A stretch of 5,347 nt of DNA from an uncultured Armatimonadota bacterium (GTDB lineage: Bacteria; Armatimonadota; Armatimonadia; Armatimonadales; Armatimonadaceae), in the NCBI GenBank assembly GCA_903881535.1, contig CAIRTT010000478.1, forward strand, positions 1-5,347. Reading direction: 5' to 3'. Of this stretch, positions 1-5,347 are shown in pieces; position 1 is the stretch's first letter; every line of letters starts with the position of its first letter. Under the pieces are notes generated by a model. The model ran no database searches. It worked only from the letters and a program-made list of their open reading frames with translations, and was not told where the DNA came from. The position numbers were made by a program, and so were the translations under genes.

Positions 1-2
1 CT

Positions 3-737
3 CTGTCCGTAAAAATCACGGCGCTTATTCTCCTGGTCGTAGGCTTCTTCGTGGGAAAGGTCCCACTCACGCCGCAAATGTCGTGGGTCTCGTCCATCGC
101 AATCCTTGGATTTGCTGCCCCCACGCTCATTGCCGTCTACCAGGCGGGCGTCGACAAGCGCATCGTCATCGTACTCATCGGGCTTTCGATTTTCGCACTC
201 GGTATCGAAGCTACCAGCATCCTCACCGGCTTCCCATACTCTCGGTTTGTTTATGGCGACATGATTGGTGGAAGGGTTGGCGGACTGGTTCCGTGGACCG
301 TACCGTTTGCCTGGGTGCCGCTGGTGATTGGTGCCACGGCAAGACTGGCATTAAAGCGGACACACCCGCTCTTCTATCTGATGTGTGGTTTCTACCTAAT
401 GGCAATCGATTTGTTACTGGACCCTGCTGCGGTTAAGCTTGGGTTTTGGACATACGAGTACGGAAGTGCCTACTACGATGTGCCTTTACAAAATTTTGGT
501 GGATGGGTGATGACGGGAACCCTTGCAGCTGTTGTCTGGACGTTTGCATTCCGTAAGGCAGCACATGCTGATGCTATCGCGACACTGTTTCTGACATGTG
601 CTTTTTGGTCATCCGTCTGCCTCTTCAAAGGCCTGTATATCCCGGCAGTGATTGGAGCGCTTCTCGCTGTGGATGCACTTCGCTGGGCGGAACAACACAA
701 AAAGCAAAACGGGGCTGTTTCCAGCCTCGTTCACTAA
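3..737 (+). CDS. cruF: Carotenoid biosynthesis membrane protein, CruF family (5' partial)
   Basis: Integral membrane protein of the CruF / DUF422 carotenoid biosynthesis family. Characterised members are carotenoid hydratases that add water to the psi end group of acyclic or monocyclic carotenoids; the substrate here cannot be read from sequence. About seven hydrophobic segments are visible. Counting from the GTG at 51, family-like patterns are E53 followed by LTGFPYSRFVYGD (58-70), a VPWTVPFAWVP helix (80-90), AIDLLLDP with D120 and D124, GFWTYE (131-136) and VPLQNFGGWVMTG (144-156). The frame is open upstream to the window edge and encodes a further hydrophobic run (ALILLVVGFFVG) that completes the first membrane helix. 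The GTG at 51 is therefore probably internal and the real start lies before the window. No ribosome binding site is seen before 51. The gene ends in TAA at 735-737, overlapping the convergent reductase gene by 4 bp. The exact reaction is inferred; family membership is fairly secure. Confidence 0.82.
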   Translation: MSVKITALILLVVGFFVGKVPLTPQMSWVSSIAILGFAAPTLIAVYQAGVDKRIVIVLIGLSIFALGIEATSILTGFPYSRFVYGDMIGGRVGGLVPWTVPFAWVPLVIGATARLALKRTHPLFYLMCGFYLMAIDLLLDPAAVKLGFWTYEYGSAYYDVPLQNFGGWVMTGTLAAVVWTFAFRKAAHADAIATLFLTCAFWSSVCLFKGLYIPAVIGALLAVDALRWAEQHKKQNGAVSSLVH

Positions 738-1684
738 GAAAGCCGCGCGGGTTCCGGGTCTCCCCAGCGTCCACTTGGCCAGCTGAGCCGCTGGACATCA
801 TCAAAGAAACTACGAATCTTATGCAGCGTATCCGGATCGTATTCACGCTGTGCTGCCTTGACATTTGCCTGCACAGTCGCCGGGTCTTTCATGCCAACCA
901 TCAGCGATGCTGGTCCTTGAAGACGATAACTCCATGAAATGGCAATATCTGACAGGTCCAGGTTTCGCTCTTCGCAATAGTAGACGGCGCGTGAAACGGC
1001 TGCTCTAAGCTCTGCGGATGCCGGGTGCCAATCCGGTGGCCCTGCGTGTGTGAGTAAGCCCATGCTGAGAGGGGATGCGGCAATCACGCCAACGTTCTTC
1101 TCTTTGAAGTACGGCATCATTTCAGTGAGACTGTCATCGTTCAAACAGGCATGTGAGTAGGACAAAATCGCATCGAGATGTGTTTCATCCAAAACCGTCC
1201 GGAAAATGCCAAGCGGTAATCCACTGACGCCAAGTGCACGGACTTTCCCTGCTTTGACGACATCCCGCAGCGCCGGAAGCGTCTCGAAGATAACCGTCTC
1301 TGGGTCATCAAACTCGATGTCGTGGCAGAGTAACAAGTCAATGTGGTCGAGCTTCAAGCGTGAGAGGCTTTCATCCACACTAAGCCGAACACGGTCTGGT
1401 GAAAAGTCAAAGGATGCGTGATCATAGCGACCACATTTTGTGATGACAGTAAAGGTTTCCCGTGAGATGCCCTTGAGGGCAAGACCCAAAACCTCTTCAC
1501 TCCTGCCCTTACCGTAATAAGGGCTAGTATCGAATGTGGTGATTCCGAGGTCTAATGCTGTTCTTACTGCGTTATCGGCATCCTTTTGGGTGAAGTCGCC
1601 GTAGGCTCCGCCAAGGGGAGCAGCACCAAAGGACAGCTTTGAGACCTGCAGCTCCGTGGTACCCAGCCGTACTTGCTCTATCAC
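734..1684 (-). CDS. Aldo/keto reductase, L-galactose dehydrogenase-like
   Basis: Cytoplasmic NAD(P)-dependent aldo/keto reductase of 316 residues, full length for the family. The catalytic tetrad is intact: D52, Y57 (in FDTSPYYG), K83 (in TKCGRY) and H121 (in LLCHDIEF). The match extends to blocks I recall from plant L-galactose dehydrogenase: FDFSPDRVR..SVDESLSRL (92-110), CHDIEF (120-125), GVSGLPLGIF (152-161), ILSYSH (173-178), ASPLSMGLLT..GPPDWHPAS (203-223) and LVGM (261-264). Plant enzymes oxidise L-galactose to L-galactono-1,4-lactone. Bacterial relatives may act on L-galactose, L-fucose or similar aldoses, so the substrate is inferred. The GTG start (1684-1682) gives the normal family N-terminus (R.LG.T.L.VS), and a GGAG lies 10 nt upstream. 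The start overlaps the TGA of the preceding hydrolase gene as GTGA, a sign of translational coupling. The TAG stop overlaps the stop of the convergent carotenoid gene. It is the last gene of the four-gene operon. Confidence 0.9.
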   Translation of the reverse strand: MIEQVRLGTTELQVSKLSFGAAPLGGAYGDFTQKDADNAVRTALDLGITTFDTSPYYGKGRSEEVLGLALKGISRETFTVITKCGRYDHASFDFSPDRVRLSVDESLSRLKLDHIDLLLCHDIEFDDPETVIFETLPALRDVVKAGKVRALGVSGLPLGIFRTVLDETHLDAILSYSHACLNDDSLTEMMPYFKEKNVGVIAASPLSMGLLTHAGPPDWHPASAELRAAVSRAVYYCEERNLDLSDIAISWSYRLQGPASLMVGMKDPATVQANVKAAQREYDPDTLHKIRSFFDDVQRLSWPSGRWGDPEPARLS

Positions 1685-2637
1685 TTCGCAGCGGCTCCGT
1701 TGAGGTTTTTGTCGAAGAACGCAACCGTTTTCGAGATCAATTCAAATGGATTTGGTACATGGCCGCCTGGCATCAACACACGTTCCTTCGGCTGCTTTGT
1801 CGCTTTGAAGAGTGCATCGTTGTTTGCAACGGGAACCACATCATCCTTGTCGCCGTGGAGATAGAGCATTGGGCGGGACTTAGCACGACCGATATGCTTG
1901 GCCGGGTCAACTTCATTGAGAATCTTTTGGATAGCGACAGGGTCGAGTTTTTTACCCGCGCGCAGCTTCTTGGCGCCTTCGATTTGTGATGTTGCCAAGA
2001 GCTGGCCGAGGTTTCCGCCAGCCGCGAGGATGGTCGCACATGCAATACGCGGCTCATCGGCGAGGAAGCGTGACCCGATGATGCCTCCCAAGGATGCTCC
2101 AACATAGCCAATACGACCTGTATCGACATCTTTGCGTGCTGCAAGGACATCTACAGCGCAGCGTAAATCCTGTACAGTTTGTGCAATCACGGCCTTGAAT
2201 GGTGCAACGCCAAGTGCATTCTCTGATGCGGCGCCGCCGATTTTTGGTCGATCGCCATGCCCCGCTGCGTCAATACAAAGCGCTGCATAGCCTTTTTGTG
2301 CAAGCATCACCGCAAGCATCGCCAGCTGGTCCTTGTTTCCACCGAGACCGTGTACAAGAATCACCGCTGCGTGACGCTTGCCATCTGGTTGATTACCAGG
2401 GGTATAGAGAATGGATGTGACATTTGCTCCGCTACCGCCAGCGAATGCAATCGATGTCTTTTGGTAGCCAGCGATGATTGGCTTGCCTTGTTTGTCCTTA
2501 TCCGGTGGAAGGAGCTTGGCATTCTGCTTGGGAGCTGCACTGTGCTTGAACGTAATTCCAGCAAGTGTAGAGGATTGAGCGTAACTCACGGATGCAAGGG
2601 ACATTCCGATGACCATTGCAAGGATTAATTTCTTCAT
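1681..2637 (-). CDS. Exported alpha/beta hydrolase (dienelactone hydrolase / acetyl esterase-like)
   Basis: Serine hydrolase of the alpha/beta fold, 318 residues from the chosen start. A clear Sec signal peptide (MKKLILAMVIGMSLASVSYA, cleavage likely after A20) predicts export to the periplasm or outside. The oxyanion-hole loop is HGLGG (96-100). The nucleophile elbow is GASLGG with S182, the acid is probably D265 in HGDKDDVVP (261-269), and the base is H293 in PGGH. This layout fits dienelactone-hydrolase or acetyl-xylan-esterase-like enzymes, which cleave small esters or lactones; the substrate is unknown. The ATG at 2637 is preferred to the in-frame ATG at 2649 because a GGAG (2647-2644) stands 6 nt before it and the protein then begins with the signal peptide's MKK. 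The 2649 ATG overlaps that Shine-Dalgarno and has none of its own. The gene starts 15 nt after trpS and its TGA overlaps the GTG of the reductase gene. It could instead be a peptidase-like hydrolase of the same fold. Confidence 0.85.
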   Translation of the reverse strand: MKKLILAMVIGMSLASVSYAQSSTLAGITFKHSAAPKQNAKLLPPDKDKQGKPIIAGYQKTSIAFAGGSGANVTSILYTPGNQPDGKRHAAVILVHGLGGNKDQLAMLAVMLAQKGYAALCIDAAGHGDRPKIGGAASENALGVAPFKAVIAQTVQDLRCAVDVLAARKDVDTGRIGYVGASLGGIIGSRFLADEPRIACATILAAGGNLGQLLATSQIEGAKKLRAGKKLDPVAIQKILNEVDPAKHIGRAKSRPMLYLHGDKDDVVPVANNDALFKATKQPKERVLMPGGHVPNPFELISKTVAFFDKNLNGAAAK

Positions 2638-2643
2638 TCTGAT

Positions 2644-2648
2644 CTCCA
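2644..2648 (-). promoter_or_regulatory. Ribosome binding site of the exported hydrolase gene
   Basis: On the minus strand TGGAG is followed by six bases (ATCAGA) and then ATG at 2637. This is a well-spaced Shine-Dalgarno sequence. It selects the 2637 start over the ATG at 2649, because that ATG itself overlaps the site. Confidence 0.7.
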
Positions 2649-2652
2649 TTGT

Positions 2653-3690
2653 CTAAATGAACTTCATCGTTTCACGGACAATCTGCATGGTGGCTTCCGC
2701 CATCGCCGATGCGCGCTCTGCACCATCTTTTAGGAGCCGGTCGAGTTCCGCCGGGTCACTTGAATAGAGCTTACGCCGCTCACGAATCGGCTCAAGCATC
2801 GCGTTGACGATTTCTGTTGTTTCACGTTTGGACTGTACACAGCCGCGCTCTCCGGACCGGCATTCATCCCACTGCGTCGTGTAGTTGTCAGCATCGTAGA
2901 GTTTGCGTAACAGACACACTGAGCATCCTTCCGGGATGCCTGGATCGGTCTTACGCATTTTGGTCGGTGTCGTGAAGGCTCCCTTGAGACGCGCTGCAAC
3001 ATCATCCTCTGAATCGGTCATATAGATGCAGTTGCCGTACGACTTGGACATCTTACGGAGCTTGCCATCTGAATCTGCATCCAGGCCCGGAAGCGTCCCG
3101 GTCATCTCCTGAATCAATGCTTGTGGTTCTGGAAAGACATCGGTGGAATACAAGTGGTTAAACCGACGGGCGATCTCACGTGTCAGCTCAAGGTGGGCAG
3201 CCTGGTCTTTTCCAACAGGGACGACATGTGCACGGTAGAGCAGGATGTCTGCGGCTTGGAGAACCGGGTAGCCGAGGAGACCAAAGCTAACGCTCGCATC
3301 CGAGCCGCCTTCCTGGCGCTCAACATGCTCGCGCTTTTCCTTATACGTTGGAACGCGCTCCAGCCAGCTGACGGGCGTAAGCATCCCGAGGAGAACCGCG
3401 AGCTCAGCATGTTGCGAGACAGCGCTTTGGCGAAAAATCGCGACCTGACTTGGGTCAAGGCCAGCGGAGAGATAATCAAGGGCTACTTCCCGCGATTGAT
3501 CGGCGATGCTATCCGTTGAACCAGCCATGGTTGTCAGGGCATGCCAGTCAGCAATGAAGCAGTACATTTCGTACTTGCCCTGGAGAGCAATCCAAGGCTT
3601 GAGAGCGCCTTCATAGTTTCCTAGGTGGAGGCGTCCGGAGCCAGTCGGCTGCATTCCGGAGAGGAGACGTTTCATAGGAGGCGCTGTCAT
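2653..3690 (-). CDS. trpS: Tryptophanyl-tRNA synthetase
   Basis: Class I aminoacyl-tRNA synthetase that charges tRNA-Trp in the cytoplasm. Residues are numbered from the TTG at 3702; subtract 4 for the chosen ATG. The start of the Rossmann fold is SGMQPTG..HLGNY (15-30), where HLGN is the HIGH-type signature. ADWHALTT lies at 51-58, GYPVLQAADILLY at 144-156, VPVGKDQAAHLELTR at 161-175 and the second ATP signature KMSKS at 217-221. Total length is normal. The C-terminal half carries four cysteines, C260, C263, C281 and C288. This is the region where Thermotoga maritima TrpRS binds a [4Fe-4S] cluster, but the fourth cluster position is S291. Three starts are possible: TTG 3702, ATG 3690 and ATG 3675. 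I chose 3690, one base after the protease TGA (TGATATG), which suggests coupling by reinitiation. No strong Shine-Dalgarno is visible for any of them. It is the second gene of the operon. Confidence 0.96.
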   Translation of the reverse strand: MTAPPMKRLLSGMQPTGSGRLHLGNYEGALKPWIALQGKYEMYCFIADWHALTTMAGSTDSIADQSREVALDYLSAGLDPSQVAIFRQSAVSQHAELAVLLGMLTPVSWLERVPTYKEKREHVERQEGGSDASVSFGLLGYPVLQAADILLYRAHVVPVGKDQAAHLELTREIARRFNHLYSTDVFPEPQALIQEMTGTLPGLDADSDGKLRKMSKSYGNCIYMTDSEDDVAARLKGAFTTPTKMRKTDPGIPEGCSVCLLRKLYDADNYTTQWDECRSGERGCVQSKRETTEIVNAMLEPIRERRKLYSSDPAELDRLLKDGAERASAMAEATMQIVRETMKFI

Positions 3691-3691
3691 A

Positions 3692-4417
3692 TCAGAAACC
3701 AATCAGGTGGCGGAATATCGTTACGATGAGTGGCATCAGGATGCCATCCAAAACGTGGGTATACACAAGGGCCATCATCACAACCGCACCCCATTTTTGC
3801 ATGAAGGCCAGGAATGGGACGCCGATGCTTTCCGGGAGGAAGCTTGCGAGGATGGTGCAGGCATCCATCGGATGGACAGGAATCAGGTTGAAGACAAACT
3901 GTGCGACATTGAGGCCAACGCTAATCACAAGGGTGATCAGGACCATCATCGTCCACTCGTTCAATGTTGCAAAGCCGCTCGCTAGGAAGACGCGCAGGAT
4001 GCCGGCAAAGACCACTGCTGCGGCAATGTTTGCAAGGGGACCTGCGGCTGCCACCATTGCCATCGATGTACGCTTTGGTTCACGCAGCTTGGTGCCATCC
4101 ACGGGGACAGTCTTGCCCCAGCCAATCGGGAGGCCTGTCCAGATTGCAACACCCATTAAGATCGCACCAACGGCATCAAAGTGACGGAGGGGATTCAGCG
4201 TAACCCGTCCCGCTTCGCGGGGTGTCGGATCACCGAGTTTGTCAGCAACAAACGCGTGGGCCGCCTCGTGAACGGTGGTCGAAATCACGATCGCAACCGC
4301 GAGCATCACCCACATCCGCCAGTCCATCGCAGCCTCAGCAAGCGTTCTATAACCACCGAAGGGGTTACCTGAAAAAGGACTGCTGAAATGGGAAATCAGG
4401 ATGTCACGCATGGTCAT
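3692..4417 (-). CDS. Site-2 protease family protein (M50 metalloprotease)
   Basis: Polytopic intramembrane zinc metalloprotease of the minimal M50 type, with no PDZ or CBS domain. Family members cleave membrane-embedded substrates such as anti-sigma factors; the substrate here is unknown. Numbering is from the TTG at 4420. The zinc site HEAAH (51-55) sits in a membrane helix. It is followed by RVTLNPLRHFDAVG (72-85), a glycine-rich second helix with PIGWGKTVPVD (98-108), AAGPLANI (125-132) and the third motif NLIPVHPMDA (178-187). D186 is the expected third zinc ligand. The family norm is LDG, so MDA is a variant. Five to six hydrophobic segments are visible. The ATG at 4417 is chosen; ATG 4411 and TTG 4420 are alternatives, and a GGAA stands just upstream of all three. 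It is the first gene of the operon, and trpS begins one base after its stop. Confidence 0.88.
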   Translation of the reverse strand: MTMRDILISHFSSPFSGNPFGGYRTLAEAAMDWRMWVMLAVAIVISTTVHEAAHAFVADKLGDPTPREAGRVTLNPLRHFDAVGAILMGVAIWTGLPIGWGKTVPVDGTKLREPKRTSMAMVAAAGPLANIAAAVVFAGILRVFLASGFATLNEWTMMVLITLVISVGLNVAQFVFNLIPVHPMDACTILASFLPESIGVPFLAFMQKWGAVVMMALVYTHVLDGILMPLIVTIFRHLIGF

Positions 4418-4427
4418 CAATTCCGGT

Positions 4428-4455
4428 TCTATATTTAGGGTGCACTACATGCCTA
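4428..4455 (-). promoter_or_regulatory. Candidate promoter of the protease-trpS-hydrolase-reductase operon
   Basis: On the minus strand a TAGGCA (4455-4450) and a TATAGA (4433-4428) are separated by 16 bases. Each matches the sigma70 consensus at four of six positions. The -10 ends 10 bases before the ATG at 4417, so the leader would be only a few bases long. This is the best candidate in the only gap upstream of the operon, but it is weak. Confidence 0.3.
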
Positions 4456-4496
4456 GATTACCATAGAGGGCTGGATTTTCGGGATGACTTCGGGGA

Positions 4497-4525
4497 TTGC
4501 CCGTGCGTGTACAACGGGCTACAAT
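4497..4525 (+). promoter_or_regulatory. Probable sigma70-type promoter of the aminotransferase gene
   Basis: TTGCCC (4497-4502) and TACAAT (4520-4525) are separated by 17 bases, the optimal spacing. They match the -35 and -10 consensus at four and five of six positions. Transcription would be expected to start near 4532, only about three bases before the ATG at 4535. The mRNA would then be nearly leaderless and would lack the GAGG at 4527-4530. Confidence 0.5.
4499..4519. repeat. Inverted repeat GCCCGT-N9-ACGGGC, possible operator
   Basis: A perfect 6-bp inverted repeat has arms 4499-4504 and 4514-4519 and its centre at about 4509. It fills the space between the -35 and -10 elements of the aminotransferase promoter, sharing four bases with the -35 and touching the -10. 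The spacer contains the palindrome TGTACA (4508-4513). The position suits a repressor or activator site, but an inverted repeat this short can arise by chance. Confidence 0.3.
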
Positions 4526-4526
4526 T

Positions 4527-4530
4527 GAGG
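4527..4530 (+). promoter_or_regulatory. Possible ribosome binding site of the aminotransferase gene
   Basis: GAGG stands four bases before the ATG at 4535. It supports that start, though the spacing is short. It would be used only if transcription begins upstream of the TACAAT-driven start point. Confidence 0.4.
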
Positions 4531-4534
4531 CTGT

Positions 4535-5347
4535 ATGACTCCACTCTCCCGCCGCGCGCAGGCCTGCGCTCCATCGCCAACTCTCGCCATCACCGCAAAG
4601 GCGAATCAGATGAAAGCCGATGGCATTAATGTCGTCGCTTTTGGTGCTGGCGAGCCAGACTTTGACACGCCGGATCACATCAAAGCTGCTGCCATCGATG
4701 CACTTGCAAAAGGCTATACAAAGTACACGCCAAGTGCAGGAATCCCTGCACTCAAAGCGGCGATCATCAACAAACTGAAGCGTGACAGTGGCCTGACATT
4801 TACTCCGGCAGAAGTCATCGTGTCCTGCGGCGGCAAACACAGCCTTTACAACGTTTTTCAGGTCCTCATCGATGATGGTGATGAAGTCATTATTCCGGCG
4901 CCATACTGGGTTTCTTACCCGGAGCAAGTAAAGCTCGCGGGCGGTGTTCCCGTGGTTGTACAAGCATCCGATGACGATAATTTCGTTCCATCGCTGGCAT
5001 CCATTGAGGCAGCTATCACTGACCGCACCAAAGTGATTGTGATCAATTCGCCGAGTAACCCGACGGGAGCGATGTGGCCGATTAGTCGCATCCGTGAAGT
5101 CGCAGAGCTCGCGGTATCCAAGGGGATTTACATCATTTCTGATGAAATCTACGAAAAGCTTGTCTATGATGGCGAATTCATCTCCGTTGCGGCGCTTTCG
5201 CCTGAAATCGCGAAATGGACGCTGACGTGTAACGGGATGTCAAAGGCCTATTCAATGACCGGGTGGCGCCTCGGCTACGTTGCGGGTGACAAGACATTGG
5301 TCGCTGCCATGGGACGTATCCAGGATCAGGTGACATCCAACCCGACA
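4535..5347 (+). CDS. PLP-dependent aspartate aminotransferase, class Ib type (3' partial)
   Basis: Fold-type I aminotransferase that reversibly moves the amino group between aspartate and glutamate. Relatives of this subgroup also use prephenate, making arogenate for Phe/Tyr synthesis. The visible 271 residues begin MTPLSRRAQACAPSPTLAI, the typical class Ib N-terminus, and closely resemble what I recall of the Thermus enzyme. Blocks include GAGEPDFDTP (37-46), TKYTPSAGIPALK (62-74), CGGKHSLYN (98-106) with K101 (probably the side-chain carboxylate-binding lysine of class Ib), and YWVSYPE with W125 stacking on PLP. These are followed by NSPSNPTG with N175, SDEIYE with D203, and NGMSKAYSMTGWRLGY with the PLP Schiff-base K237 and R245. 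The reading frame runs unbroken off the window edge. About 120-130 residues of the small domain, including the alpha-carboxylate-binding arginine, are outside the window. The start is supported by the family N-terminus and a GAGG four bases upstream. The gene diverges from the protease-trpS operon. Confidence 0.93.
   Translation, partial: MTPLSRRAQACAPSPTLAITAKANQMKADGINVVAFGAGEPDFDTPDHIKAAAIDALAKGYTKYTPSAGIPALKAAIINKLKRDSGLTFTPAEVIVSCGGKHSLYNVFQVLIDDGDEVIIPAPYWVSYPEQVKLAGGVPVVVQASDDDNFVPSLASIEAAITDRTKVIVINSPSNPTGAMWPISRIREVAELAVSKGIYIISDEIYEKLVYDGEFISVAALSPEIAKWTLTCNGMSKAYSMTGWRLGYVAGDKTLVAAMGRIQDQVTSNPT

Noticed and set aside
779..794. Inverted repeat CCAGC-N6-GCTGG just past the carotenoid gene stop
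   Set aside because: It lies inside the reductase coding sequence, has short arms and no T-run on either side, so it does not support a terminator call.
1639..1989. 116-codon open frame on the plus strand spanning the reductase/hydrolase junction
   Set aside because: It is antisense to two well-supported genes and has no family resemblance.
2638..2649. ATG at 2649 as the start of the exported hydrolase
   Set aside because: It has no ribosome binding site of its own and overlaps the GGAG that serves the ATG at 2637. The signal peptide is more typical from the later start.
3121..3519. 132-codon open frame on the plus strand opposite trpS
   Set aside because: It is antisense to conserved TrpRS coding sequence, has no recognisable domain, and reads as a shadow frame.
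3677..3682. AGGAGG on the plus strand, a perfect Shine-Dalgarno sequence
   Set aside because: No credible plus-strand gene starts downstream. The bases are the antisense of the first codons of trpS.
4436..4455. TAGG-N12-CCTA dyad upstream of the protease gene
   Set aside because: Four-base arms with a long loop are expected by chance.
4478..4497. Near-direct repeat TTCGGGAT / TTCGGGGAT, 11 bases apart, upstream of the aminotransferase promoter
   Set aside because: The units are short and imperfect. The helical-turn spacing is suggestive, but there is no third copy or other support.
4445..4963. 172-codon open frame on the minus strand opposite the aminotransferase
   Set aside because: It lies almost wholly antisense to a strongly conserved gene. 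Its translation shows no recognisable motif, and it would also cover the aminotransferase promoter.

Overview
The window looks like an ordinary, gene-dense stretch of a bacterial chromosome with roughly even base composition. It has no mobile elements, RNA genes, CRISPR arrays or long non-coding gaps. It holds six protein genes, two of them cut by the window edges. The combination of a CruF-type carotenoid gene, a [4Fe-4S]-type TrpRS relative, a minimal site-2 protease next to trpS, and a class Ib aspartate aminotransferase would fit a deep-branching or environmental lineage, with Armatimonadota-like as a weak guess. Nothing in the sequence fixes the taxonomy.

Left edge (3-737, + strand): the 3' part of a multi-pass membrane protein of the CruF / carotenoid biosynthesis family. 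Its frame stays open and hydrophobic to the window edge, so the true start lies outside. Its stop codon overlaps the stop of the convergent gene by 4 bp.

Centre (734-4417, - strand): four genes packed head to tail, almost certainly one transcription unit. Read in transcription order they are: a minimal M50 site-2 protease; trpS, starting 1 nt after the protease stop; an exported alpha/beta hydrolase, 15 nt after the trpS stop; and an aldo/keto reductase strongly resembling plant L-galactose dehydrogenase, whose GTG start overlaps the hydrolase stop (GTGA). The first two genes are housekeeping. The last two form a translationally coupled pair that may act on a sugar or sugar ester, with the hydrolase outside the inner membrane and the reductase in the cytoplasm.

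Right edge (4535-5347, + strand): the first 271 codons of a PLP-dependent class I aminotransferase, most like the Thermus-type class Ib aspartate (and prephenate) aminotransferase. It diverges from the operon across about 117 bp. That intergenic region holds a good sigma70-like promoter for the aminotransferase, with a 6-bp inverted repeat between -35 and -10, and a weaker candidate promoter for the operon. Both -10 elements sit so close to the start codons that short-leader or leaderless mRNAs are possible.

I did not find a clearly new biological system. The points most worth a second look are the altered cysteine set of the TrpRS, the L-galactose-dehydrogenase-like reductase coupled to an exported hydrolase, the variant third motif of the protease, and the architecture of the divergent promoter.
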